From NCBI GenBank assembly GCA_905236875.1, contig CAJOQT010000030.1, forward strand, positions 1-45,519: a DNA stretch of 45,519 nucleotides, given 5' to 3'. The DNA comes from an uncultured Prevotella sp. (lineage in GTDB: Bacteria > Bacteroidota > Bacteroidia > Bacteroidales > Bacteroidaceae). The notes under the pieces are model-generated. The model was not told the origin of the DNA. It did no database searches and saw only the letters and a list, made by a program, of their open reading frames with translations. Positions 32,688-39,568 of the stretch are shown here, one piece after another; position 1 is the first letter of the stretch, and each line of letters starts with the position of its first letter. The position numbers and the translations under genes were made by a program.

Positions 32688-33614
32688 ATGGCAGTAAAGA
32701 AGAAATACAGCAAGACCGTTCTGGGACGCGGACTGGACGATATCGGTACAGGACGCGGACTGGATGCCTTGATAGAAACAGGAGAGGTGCGTACCCAGGG
32801 GTCGTCGAATCTGAATGAGGTGGAGGTGAGCAGGATTGTACCCAATCCCAACCAGCCTCGTCGGGAGTTTGACCAGGATGCCCTGCAGGAACTGGCCTCG
32901 AGCATTAAGGAGCTGGGTATCATACAACCCATCACACTGCGTCAGATGGATGACGGCCGGTATCAGATCATTGCCGGTGAGCGTCGCTGGCGTGCGTCGC
33001 AGCTGGCGGGCCTGACGACGATTCCCGCCTATATCGTTACGGTGGAGGATGAGAGTGCTATGGAAATGGCACTGGTGGAGAACATCCAGCGTGAGGACCT
33101 GAACGCCATAGAGATAGCACTGGCTTACCAGCACTTGGCAGAGACGACTGGCATGACTCAGGCTAAGATCTCGGAACGTGTGGGAAAGAGCCGTGCTGCA
33201 GTGACCAACTACATGCGTCTGTTGAAGCTGCCCGCACAGGTACAGATGGCGCTGAAGAACAAAGAGATAGACATGGGCCATGCCCGTGCGCTGCTCTCTA
33301 TCGACAGCCCCTCGCAGCAGGTGCGTCTGTTCAAGGAGGTTCAGAAGCAAGGCTACTCCGTCAGAAAGGTGGAGGAGATTGCCCAGATGCTGAAGAGCGG
33401 ACTGGTGACAAGTGGCAAGGGACAAGGGACAGGCGGCAAGAAGTTGCCCGAGGAGTATCATACACTCCGTGACCGTCTGTCGGACTTCTTCCACACCCGT
33501 GTGCAAATGACCTGTTCACCGAAGGGCAAGGGAAAGATCAGCATCCCGTTCGACAACGAGGAGCAGTTGGAGCGTATCATGAATGCGCTTGACGGGACGA
33601 GGGGTGAGAAGTGA
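32688..33614 (+). CDS. parB: ParB / Spo0J partition protein with repeat-coded linker
   Basis: CTPase and DNA-binding clamp of the ParABS system, 308 residues. The N-terminal ParA-contacting LGRGLDALIE, the CTP-binding motif GERRWRAS (97-104), ENIQREDLNAIEIA, and the HTH QAKISERVGKSRAAVTNYMRLLKLP are complete, as is a C-terminal dimer domain (KGKISIPFDNEEQLERIMNAL). Between HTH and dimer domain, residues 240-251 (VTSGKGQGTGGK) are encoded by five 7-nt units (GTGACAA, GTGGCAA, GGGACAA, GGGACAG, GCGGCAA), the same unit type as in nearby spacers. The linker is naturally variable, so function is probably retained. Confidence 0.95.
   Translation: MAVKKKYSKTVLGRGLDDIGTGRGLDALIETGEVRTQGSSNLNEVEVSRIVPNPNQPRREFDQDALQELASSIKELGIIQPITLRQMDDGRYQIIAGERRWRASQLAGLTTIPAYIVTVEDESAMEMALVENIQREDLNAIEIALAYQHLAETTGMTQAKISERVGKSRAAVTNYMRLLKLPAQVQMALKNKEIDMGHARALLSIDSPSQQVRLFKEVQKQGYSVRKVEEIAQMLKSGLVTSGKGQGTGGKKLPEEYHTLRDRLSDFFHTRVQMTCSPKGKGKISIPFDNEEQLERIMNALDGTRGEK
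33405..33440 (+). repeat. 7-nt tandem repeat inside parB
   Basis: GTGACAA, GTGGCAA, GGGACAA, GGGACAG, GCGGCAA, G. Encodes part of the flexible linker. Related units are in the spacer that follows the gene (33614-33645). Confidence 0.8.
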
Positions 33615-33645
33615 TAAGTGATAAGTGACAAGTGAGAAGTGGAAA
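33614..33645 (+). repeat. 7-nt tandem repeat between parB and the DUF5683 gene
   Basis: AAGTGAT, AAGTGAT, AAGTGAC, AAGTGAG, AAGTGG, starting at the parB stop and reaching the start region of the next gene. Confidence 0.85.
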
Positions 33646-33652
33646 GGTGAAA

Positions 33653-34408
33653 ATGATGAACCTCATGAGCAAAGTAAAAAGGAGCATGGTGAAGGTCTTA
33701 TCCTTTTGCTTTCTTACCTTCTTACCTTCAAGCGTCGCTGCACAAGTCATTGAACCTGCTCCGCTGGACAGCATTGCTGTTCTGGAGGCAAGGGTTGATT
33801 CCATGCTGGCTGCCGATACGATGCATGTGACAATGCCCGACGAGCTGGAGCCGTTCTTGCCGGCAGATACCTTCAAGCTGAAGGTCTCCCGCGACTGGGC
33901 TACGTGGAAGCCGCAGCCTCAGAAAGCTCTCTGGCTGGCACTCGTGTTGCCCGGTGCAGGGCAGATCTATAACCGTAAATATTGGAAACTGCCCATCGTG
34001 TATGGCGGATTTGTGGGATGTATCTATGCCATGACATGGAATAACACCATGTATAGAGACTATTCTCAGGCATATCTGGACATTACGGACAACGACCCCA
34101 GCACGGAAAGCTACAACAAGTTCCTGCATCTCGGACGGAAGATTGACGCTTCAAACGAGAGCATATTCAAGGAACTTTTCAAGAAGCGAAGGGACAGGTA
34201 TCGCCGTTGGCGCGACCTGAGTTTCTTCTGTCTGGTGGGTGTCTATGCCCTCTCGGTCATTGATGCCTACGTGGATGCGGAGCTGTCGCAGTTTGACATT
34301 TCTAACGACCTGAGTCTTAGAGTGACACCTGCCGTCATGAATAACAGCTCATCTGCCAATCCGTTGCAGTCCTCATCGTTTGGCGTGAACTGTAGTCTGA
34401 ATTTTTAG
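33653..34408 (+). CDS. DUF5683 membrane protein
   Basis: A 251-residue exported or membrane protein with the DUF5683 core: WATWKPQPQKALWLALVLPGAGQIYNRKYWKLPIVYGGFVGCIY (a helix-turn with GAGQIYNRKYWK) and a second helix YRRWRDLSFFCLVGVYALSVIDAYVDA. The function is unknown, but the gene sits between parB and mltD in many Bacteroidetes. The signal peptide (VKVLSFCFLTFLPSSVAAQ) is encoded partly by an 8-nt repeat (TTCTTACC twice, 33712-33727). The start is uncertain: ATG 33653 follows AAAGGTG, ATG 33656 and 33665 are next, and the frame extends to a GTG at 33632 in the repeat. Confidence 0.85.
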   Translation: MMNLMSKVKRSMVKVLSFCFLTFLPSSVAAQVIEPAPLDSIAVLEARVDSMLAADTMHVTMPDELEPFLPADTFKLKVSRDWATWKPQPQKALWLALVLPGAGQIYNRKYWKLPIVYGGFVGCIYAMTWNNTMYRDYSQAYLDITDNDPSTESYNKFLHLGRKIDASNESIFKELFKKRRDRYRRWRDLSFFCLVGVYALSVIDAYVDAELSQFDISNDLSLRVTPAVMNNSSSANPLQSSSFGVNCSLNF

Positions 34409-34512
34409 GACAACGGACAGACCCCCTCTTCCGTCCCCCCGAGGGGGGAAACGTGTGCGCAGAAAGCCTCTCCTCGGGGAGGTTTGGAAGGGGTCTCAAA
34501 GGGACAACGGAC
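34409..34512. repeat. Compound palindromic element inserted in a GGACAAC repeat
   Basis: The element at 34419-34496 has terminal inverted repeats AGACCCCCTC / GAAGGGGTCT and two palindromes (CCCCCCGAGGGGGG; CTCCTCGGGGAG). It is flanked on both sides by GGACAACGGAC, the 7-nt unit type of the AsmA gene, as if inserted in a short array. Non-coding. Confidence 0.85.
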
Positions 34513-34516
34513 TGTG

Positions 34517-34577
34517 CTCAGCGGCTTCTCCGCTGAGAAAGGTTAAAAAGTAAAAGGGTAAAAAAGAAAAAGGAAAA
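34517..34577 (+). repeat. Hairpin and A-rich 7-8 nt repeats before mltD
   Basis: A perfect 8-bp hairpin CTCAGCGG-CTTCT-CCGCTGAG (34517-34537), then units AAAGGTTA, AAAAGTA, AAAGGGTA, AAAAAGA, AAAAGGA. The last part (34555-34577) is close to the reverse complement of the signal-peptide codons at 34656-34680. Confidence 0.7.
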
Positions 34578-34580
34578 GGA

Positions 34581-35990
34581 ATGAATAATAAGAAGAATAT
34601 GGGAAAAAGAAGTATAGACAACAAGGTATCGGGTTTGGTAAAATGGTTTCTGGCGTTTTGCCTTTTAGCCTTTTTACCCTACAGTGCATCTGCGCAGATC
34701 GTAGTTGACGATGAAGACGACGAGGAGGAAGTTGAGATTGACGAAGACGATATTATTGTGACTGACGGCGACGGCGACGAAGAAATCATCGAGTTCCCCG
34801 AGGCCATGACGTACGACCTGGACAGTCTTCTGAACCTCTATATGTCAAAGACTTATCTTGATGAGGATGCTGATTGTCGTATGCGTGACGAGAATCCGAC
34901 TTTTACGGAGCAGGAATATATTGACCGTCTGAGTCGTCTGCCTTATCTGATGGAGATGTCGTACAACGATGTGGTACGCAGCTGCATAGACCGTTATAGC
35001 GGTCGCTTGCGCAGGTCGGTCAGCTATATGCTTGGCTCCAGCAACTTCTACATGCCGATCTTTGAGGAGGCATTGGAGTCGTATGGCGTGCCTTTGGAGC
35101 TGAAGTATCTGCCTATTATCGAGTCGGCACTTAACCCGCGTGCCGTGTCACGCGTGGGTGCTACAGGCTTGTGGCAGTTCATGTTGGCTACCGGTAAGCG
35201 CTATGGCCTGAAGGTGAATACGCTGGTCGATGAACGACGCGACCCGGTGAAGTCGTCGTATGCCGCTGCTCATTACCTGAGCGACCTTTACAAGATATAT
35301 GGTGACTGGAACCTGGTGATTGCCGCCTATAACTGTGGTCCTGGCAACATCAACAAGGCCATTCACCGTGCCAACGGCAGTACCGACTATTGGCAGATCT
35401 ATCCTTATCTGCCAGCCGAGACACGAGGCTACGTGCCTGCCTTCATCGCTGCAAACTACATCATGAACTACTACTGTGATCACAATATCTGTCCGATGCG
35501 TTCACGACTGCCCGAACGTACCGATACCGTTGTGGTTCACAAGAATGTTCACTTGCAGCAGATTGCCAATGTGTGTGGTATCGACATTGAGGAGCTGCGT
35601 ACCCTGAACCCCTCCTACCGTCACGACATCGTTCCGGGAGCAACAGAGCCTTCGGCTATCCGCATGAGTCTGGCAGACATCACGAAGTTTATTGACATGG
35701 AGGACTCGGTCTATCGCTACAGGGCCGACGAGCTGCTGACACGACGTGCCGTCGTGGAAATCAATGACGACGTGCCGACTTATACGCATCATAAGAAGAA
35801 GGGCAAGCGCGGACGCGGCTCTGTGTCTTCCAAGCGCGGTAAGCGTCATCGTGGCAGCAGCGTGTCAAGTGGCAAGCGCCATCGTGGCAGCGTGTCAGGC
35901 AGCAAGCGTAGCAAACGCCAGGCCAAGGCATCTGCCAAGCGCGGAGGCTCGAAAAAGAAGAAGGGTGCCGGCCGCAAGAAGAGGAGATAG
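34581..35990 (+). CDS. mltD: MltD-like membrane-bound lytic transglycosylase with acidic head and basic tail
   Basis: Periplasmic GH23 enzyme cleaving peptidoglycan. After the signal peptide (FLAFCLLAFLPYSASAQ) comes an acidic stretch (43-72, mostly D/E). Next is the SLT domain with catalytic Glu181 in LPIIESALNPRAVSRVGATGLWQFM, and AAYNCGPGNINKAI and the YVPAFIAANYIMNYY end. One LysM-like motif (HLQQIANVCGIDIEELRTLNPSYR) follows. The last 67 residues (403-469) are almost only K, R, G, S, with GKRHRGS repeated; this resembles a histone-H1-like or polyanion-binding tail and is not usual for MltD. The signal-peptide core is made by a 7-8 nt T-rich repeat (34656-34680). SD-like AAGG lies upstream of ATG 34581. 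Confidence 0.9.
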   Translation: MNNKKNMGKRSIDNKVSGLVKWFLAFCLLAFLPYSASAQIVVDDEDDEEEVEIDEDDIIVTDGDGDEEIIEFPEAMTYDLDSLLNLYMSKTYLDEDADCRMRDENPTFTEQEYIDRLSRLPYLMEMSYNDVVRSCIDRYSGRLRRSVSYMLGSSNFYMPIFEEALESYGVPLELKYLPIIESALNPRAVSRVGATGLWQFMLATGKRYGLKVNTLVDERRDPVKSSYAAAHYLSDLYKIYGDWNLVIAAYNCGPGNINKAIHRANGSTDYWQIYPYLPAETRGYVPAFIAANYIMNYYCDHNICPMRSRLPERTDTVVVHKNVHLQQIANVCGIDIEELRTLNPSYRHDIVPGATEPSAIRMSLADITKFIDMEDSVYRYRADELLTRRAVVEINDDVPTYTHHKKKGKRGRGSVSSKRGKRHRGSSVSSGKRHRGSVSGSKRSKRQAKASAKRGGSKKKKGAGRKKRR

Positions 35991-36005
35991 GACTCTCGCT
36001 CTCAT

Positions 36006-36075
36006 GGGGCCTATGAGCCTCATGAGTCCCATGAGCCCTATTACCTCATTGGCCCCATTAGCCTCATTCGCCCCA
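36006..36075 (+). repeat. 9-10 nt tandem repeat before relA
   Basis: GGGCCTATGA, GCCTCATGA, GTCCCATGA, GCCCTATTA, CCTCATTGG, CCCCATTA, GCCTCATTC, GCCCCATAA. It fills almost the whole mltD-relA gap up to the AGGAGG ribosome-binding site. Confidence 0.75.
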
Positions 36076-36097
36076 TAAAAACATAGGAGGAACAACG

Positions 36098-38368
36098 ATG
36101 GATGACGAGCAGAAAAGACAAGAAGCCGTTGACGAACAACTGATAAACGATGCTTTCCAGCACTTGCTGGATAGCTATATAGCTTCACGCCATCGGAAGA
36201 AAGTAGATATCATCACCAAGGCATTCAACTTCGCCAAGCAGGCGCACAAGGGTGTCCGCCGCTTGTCTGGCGAGCCTTATATCATGCATCCTATCGCTGT
36301 CGCGCAGATTGCTTGCGAGGAAGTGGGGCTGGGCTCCACCAGTATCTGTGCGGCATTGTTGCACGATGTGGTGGAAGACACGGACTATACGACCGAGGAT
36401 ATCGAGAACATCTTCGGTGCCAAGATCGCTCAGATTGTCGATGGACTGACCAAGATATCCGGTGGTATCTTCGGTGAACAGGCATCCGCACAGGCAGAGA
36501 ACTTCAAGAAGCTGCTGTTAACCATGAGCGACGACATCCGCGTCATCCTTATTAAAATATGTGACCGCCTGCACAACATGCGTACGCTGCAGAGTCAGCC
36601 GGCCAACAAGCAATACAAGATTGCGGGTGAGACGCTCTATATCTATGCTCCTCTGGCCAATCGCCTGGGACTTTATAAGGTAAAGAGCGAGCTGGAGAAC
36701 CTCAGCTTCAGCTATGAGCATCCTGACGAGTATAAGGCCATCAAGGCTAAACTGGCCAAGACGGAAGCCTCGCGCCATGAGCTGTTCGACCAGTTCACGG
36801 CTCCCATCAAGGAGTCGCTTGACAAGATGGGCATCAAGTATAAGATCAAGGAACGTGTCAAGACGCCCTATTCCATCTGGAGCAAGATGCAGAACAAGAA
36901 CATCCCGTTCGAGGAGGTGTTCGACATCCTGGCCGTCCGTATCATCTTCATACCCAAGAACCGCGAGGAGGAAGTGAACGAGTGCTTCAACATCTACGTT
37001 GCCATGTCCAAGATATACAAGTCACATCCTGACCGTCTTCGCGACTGGCTGAACCATCCGAAAGCCAATGGCTATCAGGCACTCCACGTAACGCTGATGT
37101 CAAAGCAGGGACGCTGGATTGAGGTGCAGATACGAAGTGACCGCATGGACGAGATAGCCGAGCAGGGACTGGCGGCTCACTGGAAATACAAAGAGGGTGA
37201 CGAGGATGATGAATATACTGAGGATGAGGCTGAACTGAACGAATGGCTGCGTACCATCAAGGAGATTCTCGACGACCCGCAGCCGGATGCCATGGACTTT
37301 CTCGATGCCATCAAGCTGAACCTTTTTGCCAGCGAGATATTCGTGTTTACCCCGAGGGGAGAGATCAAGACCATGCCGTCAGGCTGTACGGCACTCGACT
37401 TCGCCTTCTCCATCCATACGTTCCTCGGCTCACACTGCATCGGGGCCAAGGTGAACCATAAGCTGGTGCCCCTGAGCCATAAGCTGCAGAGTGGAGACCA
37501 GGTAGAGATCCTCTCCTCCAAGTCCCAGCATGTCAAGCCGACATGGATCAACTTCGTCAGCACCGCCAAGGCCAAGGGCAAGATTCAGGCCATCCTGCGT
37601 CGCAAGAACCGTGAGATTCAGAAAATCGGCGAGGAGCTGTTGACGCAGTTCCTGAAGAAGCATGATATAGCATACAACGTGAATGTAGCCGATCAGCTGG
37701 CCGCTTTCCATGATTCGAAGAAGCGCGAAGACTTCTTCCAGTCCTTGGCCGACAAGACCATTATCCTGGGAAATGAGGACATCGATGAGCTGAACGGCAA
37801 ACACAAGAACAAGAACGGCAAGAGTGGATGGCGACGCTATGTGCCGTTCATTGGCTCCGGAAAGCCGAAGGAAGAGGATAAACAGCCCGACCTGTTTATT
37901 GTGCCCGAGAAATTCAACCGTAAGAAACCCATCTACATTACCGACGAGAACATTGGTCAGTTTAAGTTTACCAACTGTTGTCACCCCATTCCGGGCGACG
38001 ATGTGCTGGGCTTCATCGACAATAAGAATCGTATTGAGATCCATAAGCGTGCCTGTCCTGTGGCCAATAAGCTGAAGACAAGCTACGGCAATCGTATCCT
38101 CGATGCCAAGTGGGACATGCACAAGAAGCTGTATTTCGGTGCTACGGTACGGATGCAGGGTATTGACCGTATGGGTATCCTGGTCGATGTGTCGCGTGTC
38201 ATCACCTCACAGATGAATGTCAACATCCGGCGACTGACCATTGAAGGCGACGACGGCGTGTTCGACGGAACCATCGAGCTGCGCGTCCATGACCGTGAGG
38301 ATGTGAAGGAGATTATCAACAACCTCAAGAAGATAGAGGGTGTACAGACCGTGACGCAGATAGTATAA
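36098..38368 (+). CDS. relA: Bifunctional (p)ppGpp synthetase/hydrolase (RelA/SpoT)
   Basis: Stringent-response enzyme of 756 residues that makes and degrades (p)ppGpp. Domains in order: HD hydrolase (HPIAVAQIACEEVG, LLHDVVEDTDYT, ICDRLHNMRTL), synthetase (VKTPYSIWSKMQNKNIPFEEVFDILAVRIIF; NGYQALHVTLMSKQGRWIEVQIRS), TGS (EIFVFTPRGEIKTMPSGCTALDFAFSIHTFLGS), a zinc-finger/helical part (FTNCCHPIPGDDVLGFI) and a C-terminal ACT domain (RMQGIDRMGILVDVSRVI). The hydrolase motif HDxxED is intact, so both activities are expected. A strong AGGAGG lies 8 nt upstream of the ATG. A palindrome element follows 6 nt after the stop codon. Confidence 0.96.
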   Translation: MDDEQKRQEAVDEQLINDAFQHLLDSYIASRHRKKVDIITKAFNFAKQAHKGVRRLSGEPYIMHPIAVAQIACEEVGLGSTSICAALLHDVVEDTDYTTEDIENIFGAKIAQIVDGLTKISGGIFGEQASAQAENFKKLLLTMSDDIRVILIKICDRLHNMRTLQSQPANKQYKIAGETLYIYAPLANRLGLYKVKSELENLSFSYEHPDEYKAIKAKLAKTEASRHELFDQFTAPIKESLDKMGIKYKIKERVKTPYSIWSKMQNKNIPFEEVFDILAVRIIFIPKNREEEVNECFNIYVAMSKIYKSHPDRLRDWLNHPKANGYQALHVTLMSKQGRWIEVQIRSDRMDEIAEQGLAAHWKYKEGDEDDEYTEDEAELNEWLRTIKEILDDPQPDAMDFLDAIKLNLFASEIFVFTPRGEIKTMPSGCTALDFAFSIHTFLGSHCIGAKVNHKLVPLSHKLQSGDQVEILSSKSQHVKPTWINFVSTAKAKGKIQAILRRKNREIQKIGEELLTQFLKKHDIAYNVNVADQLAAFHDSKKREDFFQSLADKTIILGNEDIDELNGKHKNKNGKSGWRRYVPFIGSGKPKEEDKQPDLFIVPEKFNRKKPIYITDENIGQFKFTNCCHPIPGDDVLGFIDNKNRIEIHKRACPVANKLKTSYGNRILDAKWDMHKKLYFGATVRMQGIDRMGILVDVSRVITSQMNVNIRRLTIEGDDGVFDGTIELRVHDREDVKEIINNLKKIEGVQTVTQIV

Positions 38369-38441
38369 GTGACAAGACCCCTCTCCAGCTCCCCCGAGGG
38401 GGAGAAGCAAGTGACAAGTAATAAGTGATAAGTGACAAATG
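38366..38441. repeat. G/C palindrome inside a GTGACAA 7-nt array
   Basis: GTGACAAG is interrupted by the palindromic element at 38375-38404, after which GTGACAA, GTAATAA, GTGATAA, GTGACAAA continue to the ATG at 38439. The 30-bp element is exactly the one translated in lpxB (25325-25354, other strand). Confidence 0.85.
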
Positions 38442-39560
38442 AAAAGAGATAAGACTATTGTAGCCCTTGTGCTGCGCCGCGTATTGTTAGTGTGCTGCCT
38501 CCTTTGGAGTGCGGTAGCAAATTTGCCACTTGTCACTTGTCACTTGTCTTTTGCCTCTCCCCCTCGGGGGAGCTGGAAAGGGGTCTTGCCTCTCCCCCTC
38601 GGGGGAGCAGGAGAGGAGTCCTTCGACAACCCGGACACCATCTTCGTTGCACGCGACGGCACAGGACAGTTCCGCAATGTCGCTGAAGCCATAGAAGTGT
38701 GCCGTGCCTTTATGGACTATCACAAGGTCATCTTCGTCAAGCGTGGCACATACAAGGAGAAAATCATCATACCCCAATGGCTTACCAATATCGAGATCTG
38801 CGGCGAGGACCGCGACGAGACCATCATCACCTGGGACGATCATGCCAACATTCTCCTCCCTCCCCTATCGGGGGAGGATGAGAGGGGGCTGGGGAGGCCT
38901 ATGAGCACCTTCCGTACCTACACCGTCCGAGTGGATGGCAGTTCTATTACCATTAAAAACATAACCATCGAGAACAACGCCGCCAAGCTGGGACAGGCAG
39001 TGGCACTGCATACCGAAGGAGACCGTCTCACGTTTATCAACTGCCGTTTCCTGGGTAATCAGGATACGATATATACGGGAAACGCAGGCACCCGGCTTTA
39101 CTTCAAGGACTGTTACATCGAAGGAACCACCGACTTTATCTTCGGTCCTTCGACGGCCTGGTTCGAGCATTGTGATATCTACTGCAAGCAGGACTCCTAC
39201 ATCACCGCTGCTTCCACACCTCAGGACCAGGCCTTCGGCTATGTGTTCAACGACTGCACCATCACGGCAGCACCTGGTGTGACTAAGCTCTATCTGGGAC
39301 GTCCGTGGCGTGACTACGGCTATACGCTGTTCATGAACTGTGACCTCTGCAAGGAGATTCTGCCTGAAGGATGGCATCACTGGGAGGAACATCGTGAGCA
39401 GACCGCCCGTTACATGGAGTACAACAATCGTGGCGAGGGAGCGGCAACCACGCAGCGCGTGCCGTGGAGCCGTCAGCTGACCCCCAAAGAGGCCCGGCAG
39501 ATAACGTTAGACCGTGTGTTCAGCATCAGCAGCACATGGACACCACCAATCACCGAGTAA
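38439..39560 (+). CDS. Pectinesterase (CE8) with three repeat-derived inserts
   Basis: Secreted beta-helix esterase that removes methyl groups from pectin. The CE8 landmarks are ARDGTGQFRNVAEAI, FLGNQDTIYTGNAGTRLYFKDCYIEGTTDFIFG with the catalytic Asp, and LYLGRPWRDYGYTLFMNC. The signal peptide region is odd: RRVLLVCCLLWSAVA, then LPLVTCHLSFA encoded by the 7-nt repeat CACTTGT, then two palindromes giving SPPRGSWKGVLPLPLGGAGEES before the mature start. A third palindrome gives LLPPLSGEDERGLGRP between WDDHANI and MSTFRTYTV, exactly in an outer loop. The 7-nt repeat in the signal peptide is the complement of that upstream of the start codon. Works with the GH28 enzyme in pectin breakdown. Confidence 0.92.
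   Translation: MKRDKTIVALVLRRVLLVCCLLWSAVANLPLVTCHLSFASPPRGSWKGVLPLPLGGAGEESFDNPDTIFVARDGTGQFRNVAEAIEVCRAFMDYHKVIFVKRGTYKEKIIIPQWLTNIEICGEDRDETIITWDDHANILLPPLSGEDERGLGRPMSTFRTYTVRVDGSSITIKNITIENNAAKLGQAVALHTEGDRLTFINCRFLGNQDTIYTGNAGTRLYFKDCYIEGTTDFIFGPSTAWFEHCDIYCKQDSYITAASTPQDQAFGYVFNDCTITAAPGVTKLYLGRPWRDYGYTLFMNCDLCKEILPEGWHHWEEHREQTARYMEYNNRGEGAATTQRVPWSRQLTPKEARQITLDRVFSISSTWTPPITE
38525..38551 (+). repeat. 7-nt tandem repeat in the pectinesterase signal peptide
   Basis: CACTTGT three times plus partial units; reverse complement of the GTGACAA array at 38408-38437 before the start codon. Confidence 0.8.
38557..38620. repeat. Two G/C palindromes in tandem inside the pectinesterase gene
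   Basis: CTCCCCCTCGGGGGAG at 38557-38572 and again at 38592-38607, with flanks CTGGAAAGGGGTCT and CAGGAGAGGAGTC. The first is 29 of 30 identical with the lpxB copy at 25325-25354. Direct orientation, unlike the inverted pairs elsewhere. Confidence 0.85.
38853..38900. repeat. Third G/C palindromic element in the pectinesterase gene
   Basis: CTCCTCCCTCCCC, loop, GGGGGAGGATGAGAGGGG, ending GGGGAGGCCT. Translated LLPPLSGEDERGLGRP. Confidence 0.75.
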
Positions 39561-39568
39561 CTGATTAA

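Noticed and set aside
31465..33614. parS sites near parAB
   Set aside because: I looked for TGTTTCACGTGAAACA-like and GTTCCACGTGGAAC-like palindromes and found only partial matches (for example near 7278 and 25912).
34517..34537. Intrinsic terminator after the DUF5683 gene
   Set aside because: The 8-bp stem is good, but A-rich and not T-rich sequence follows on the coding strand.
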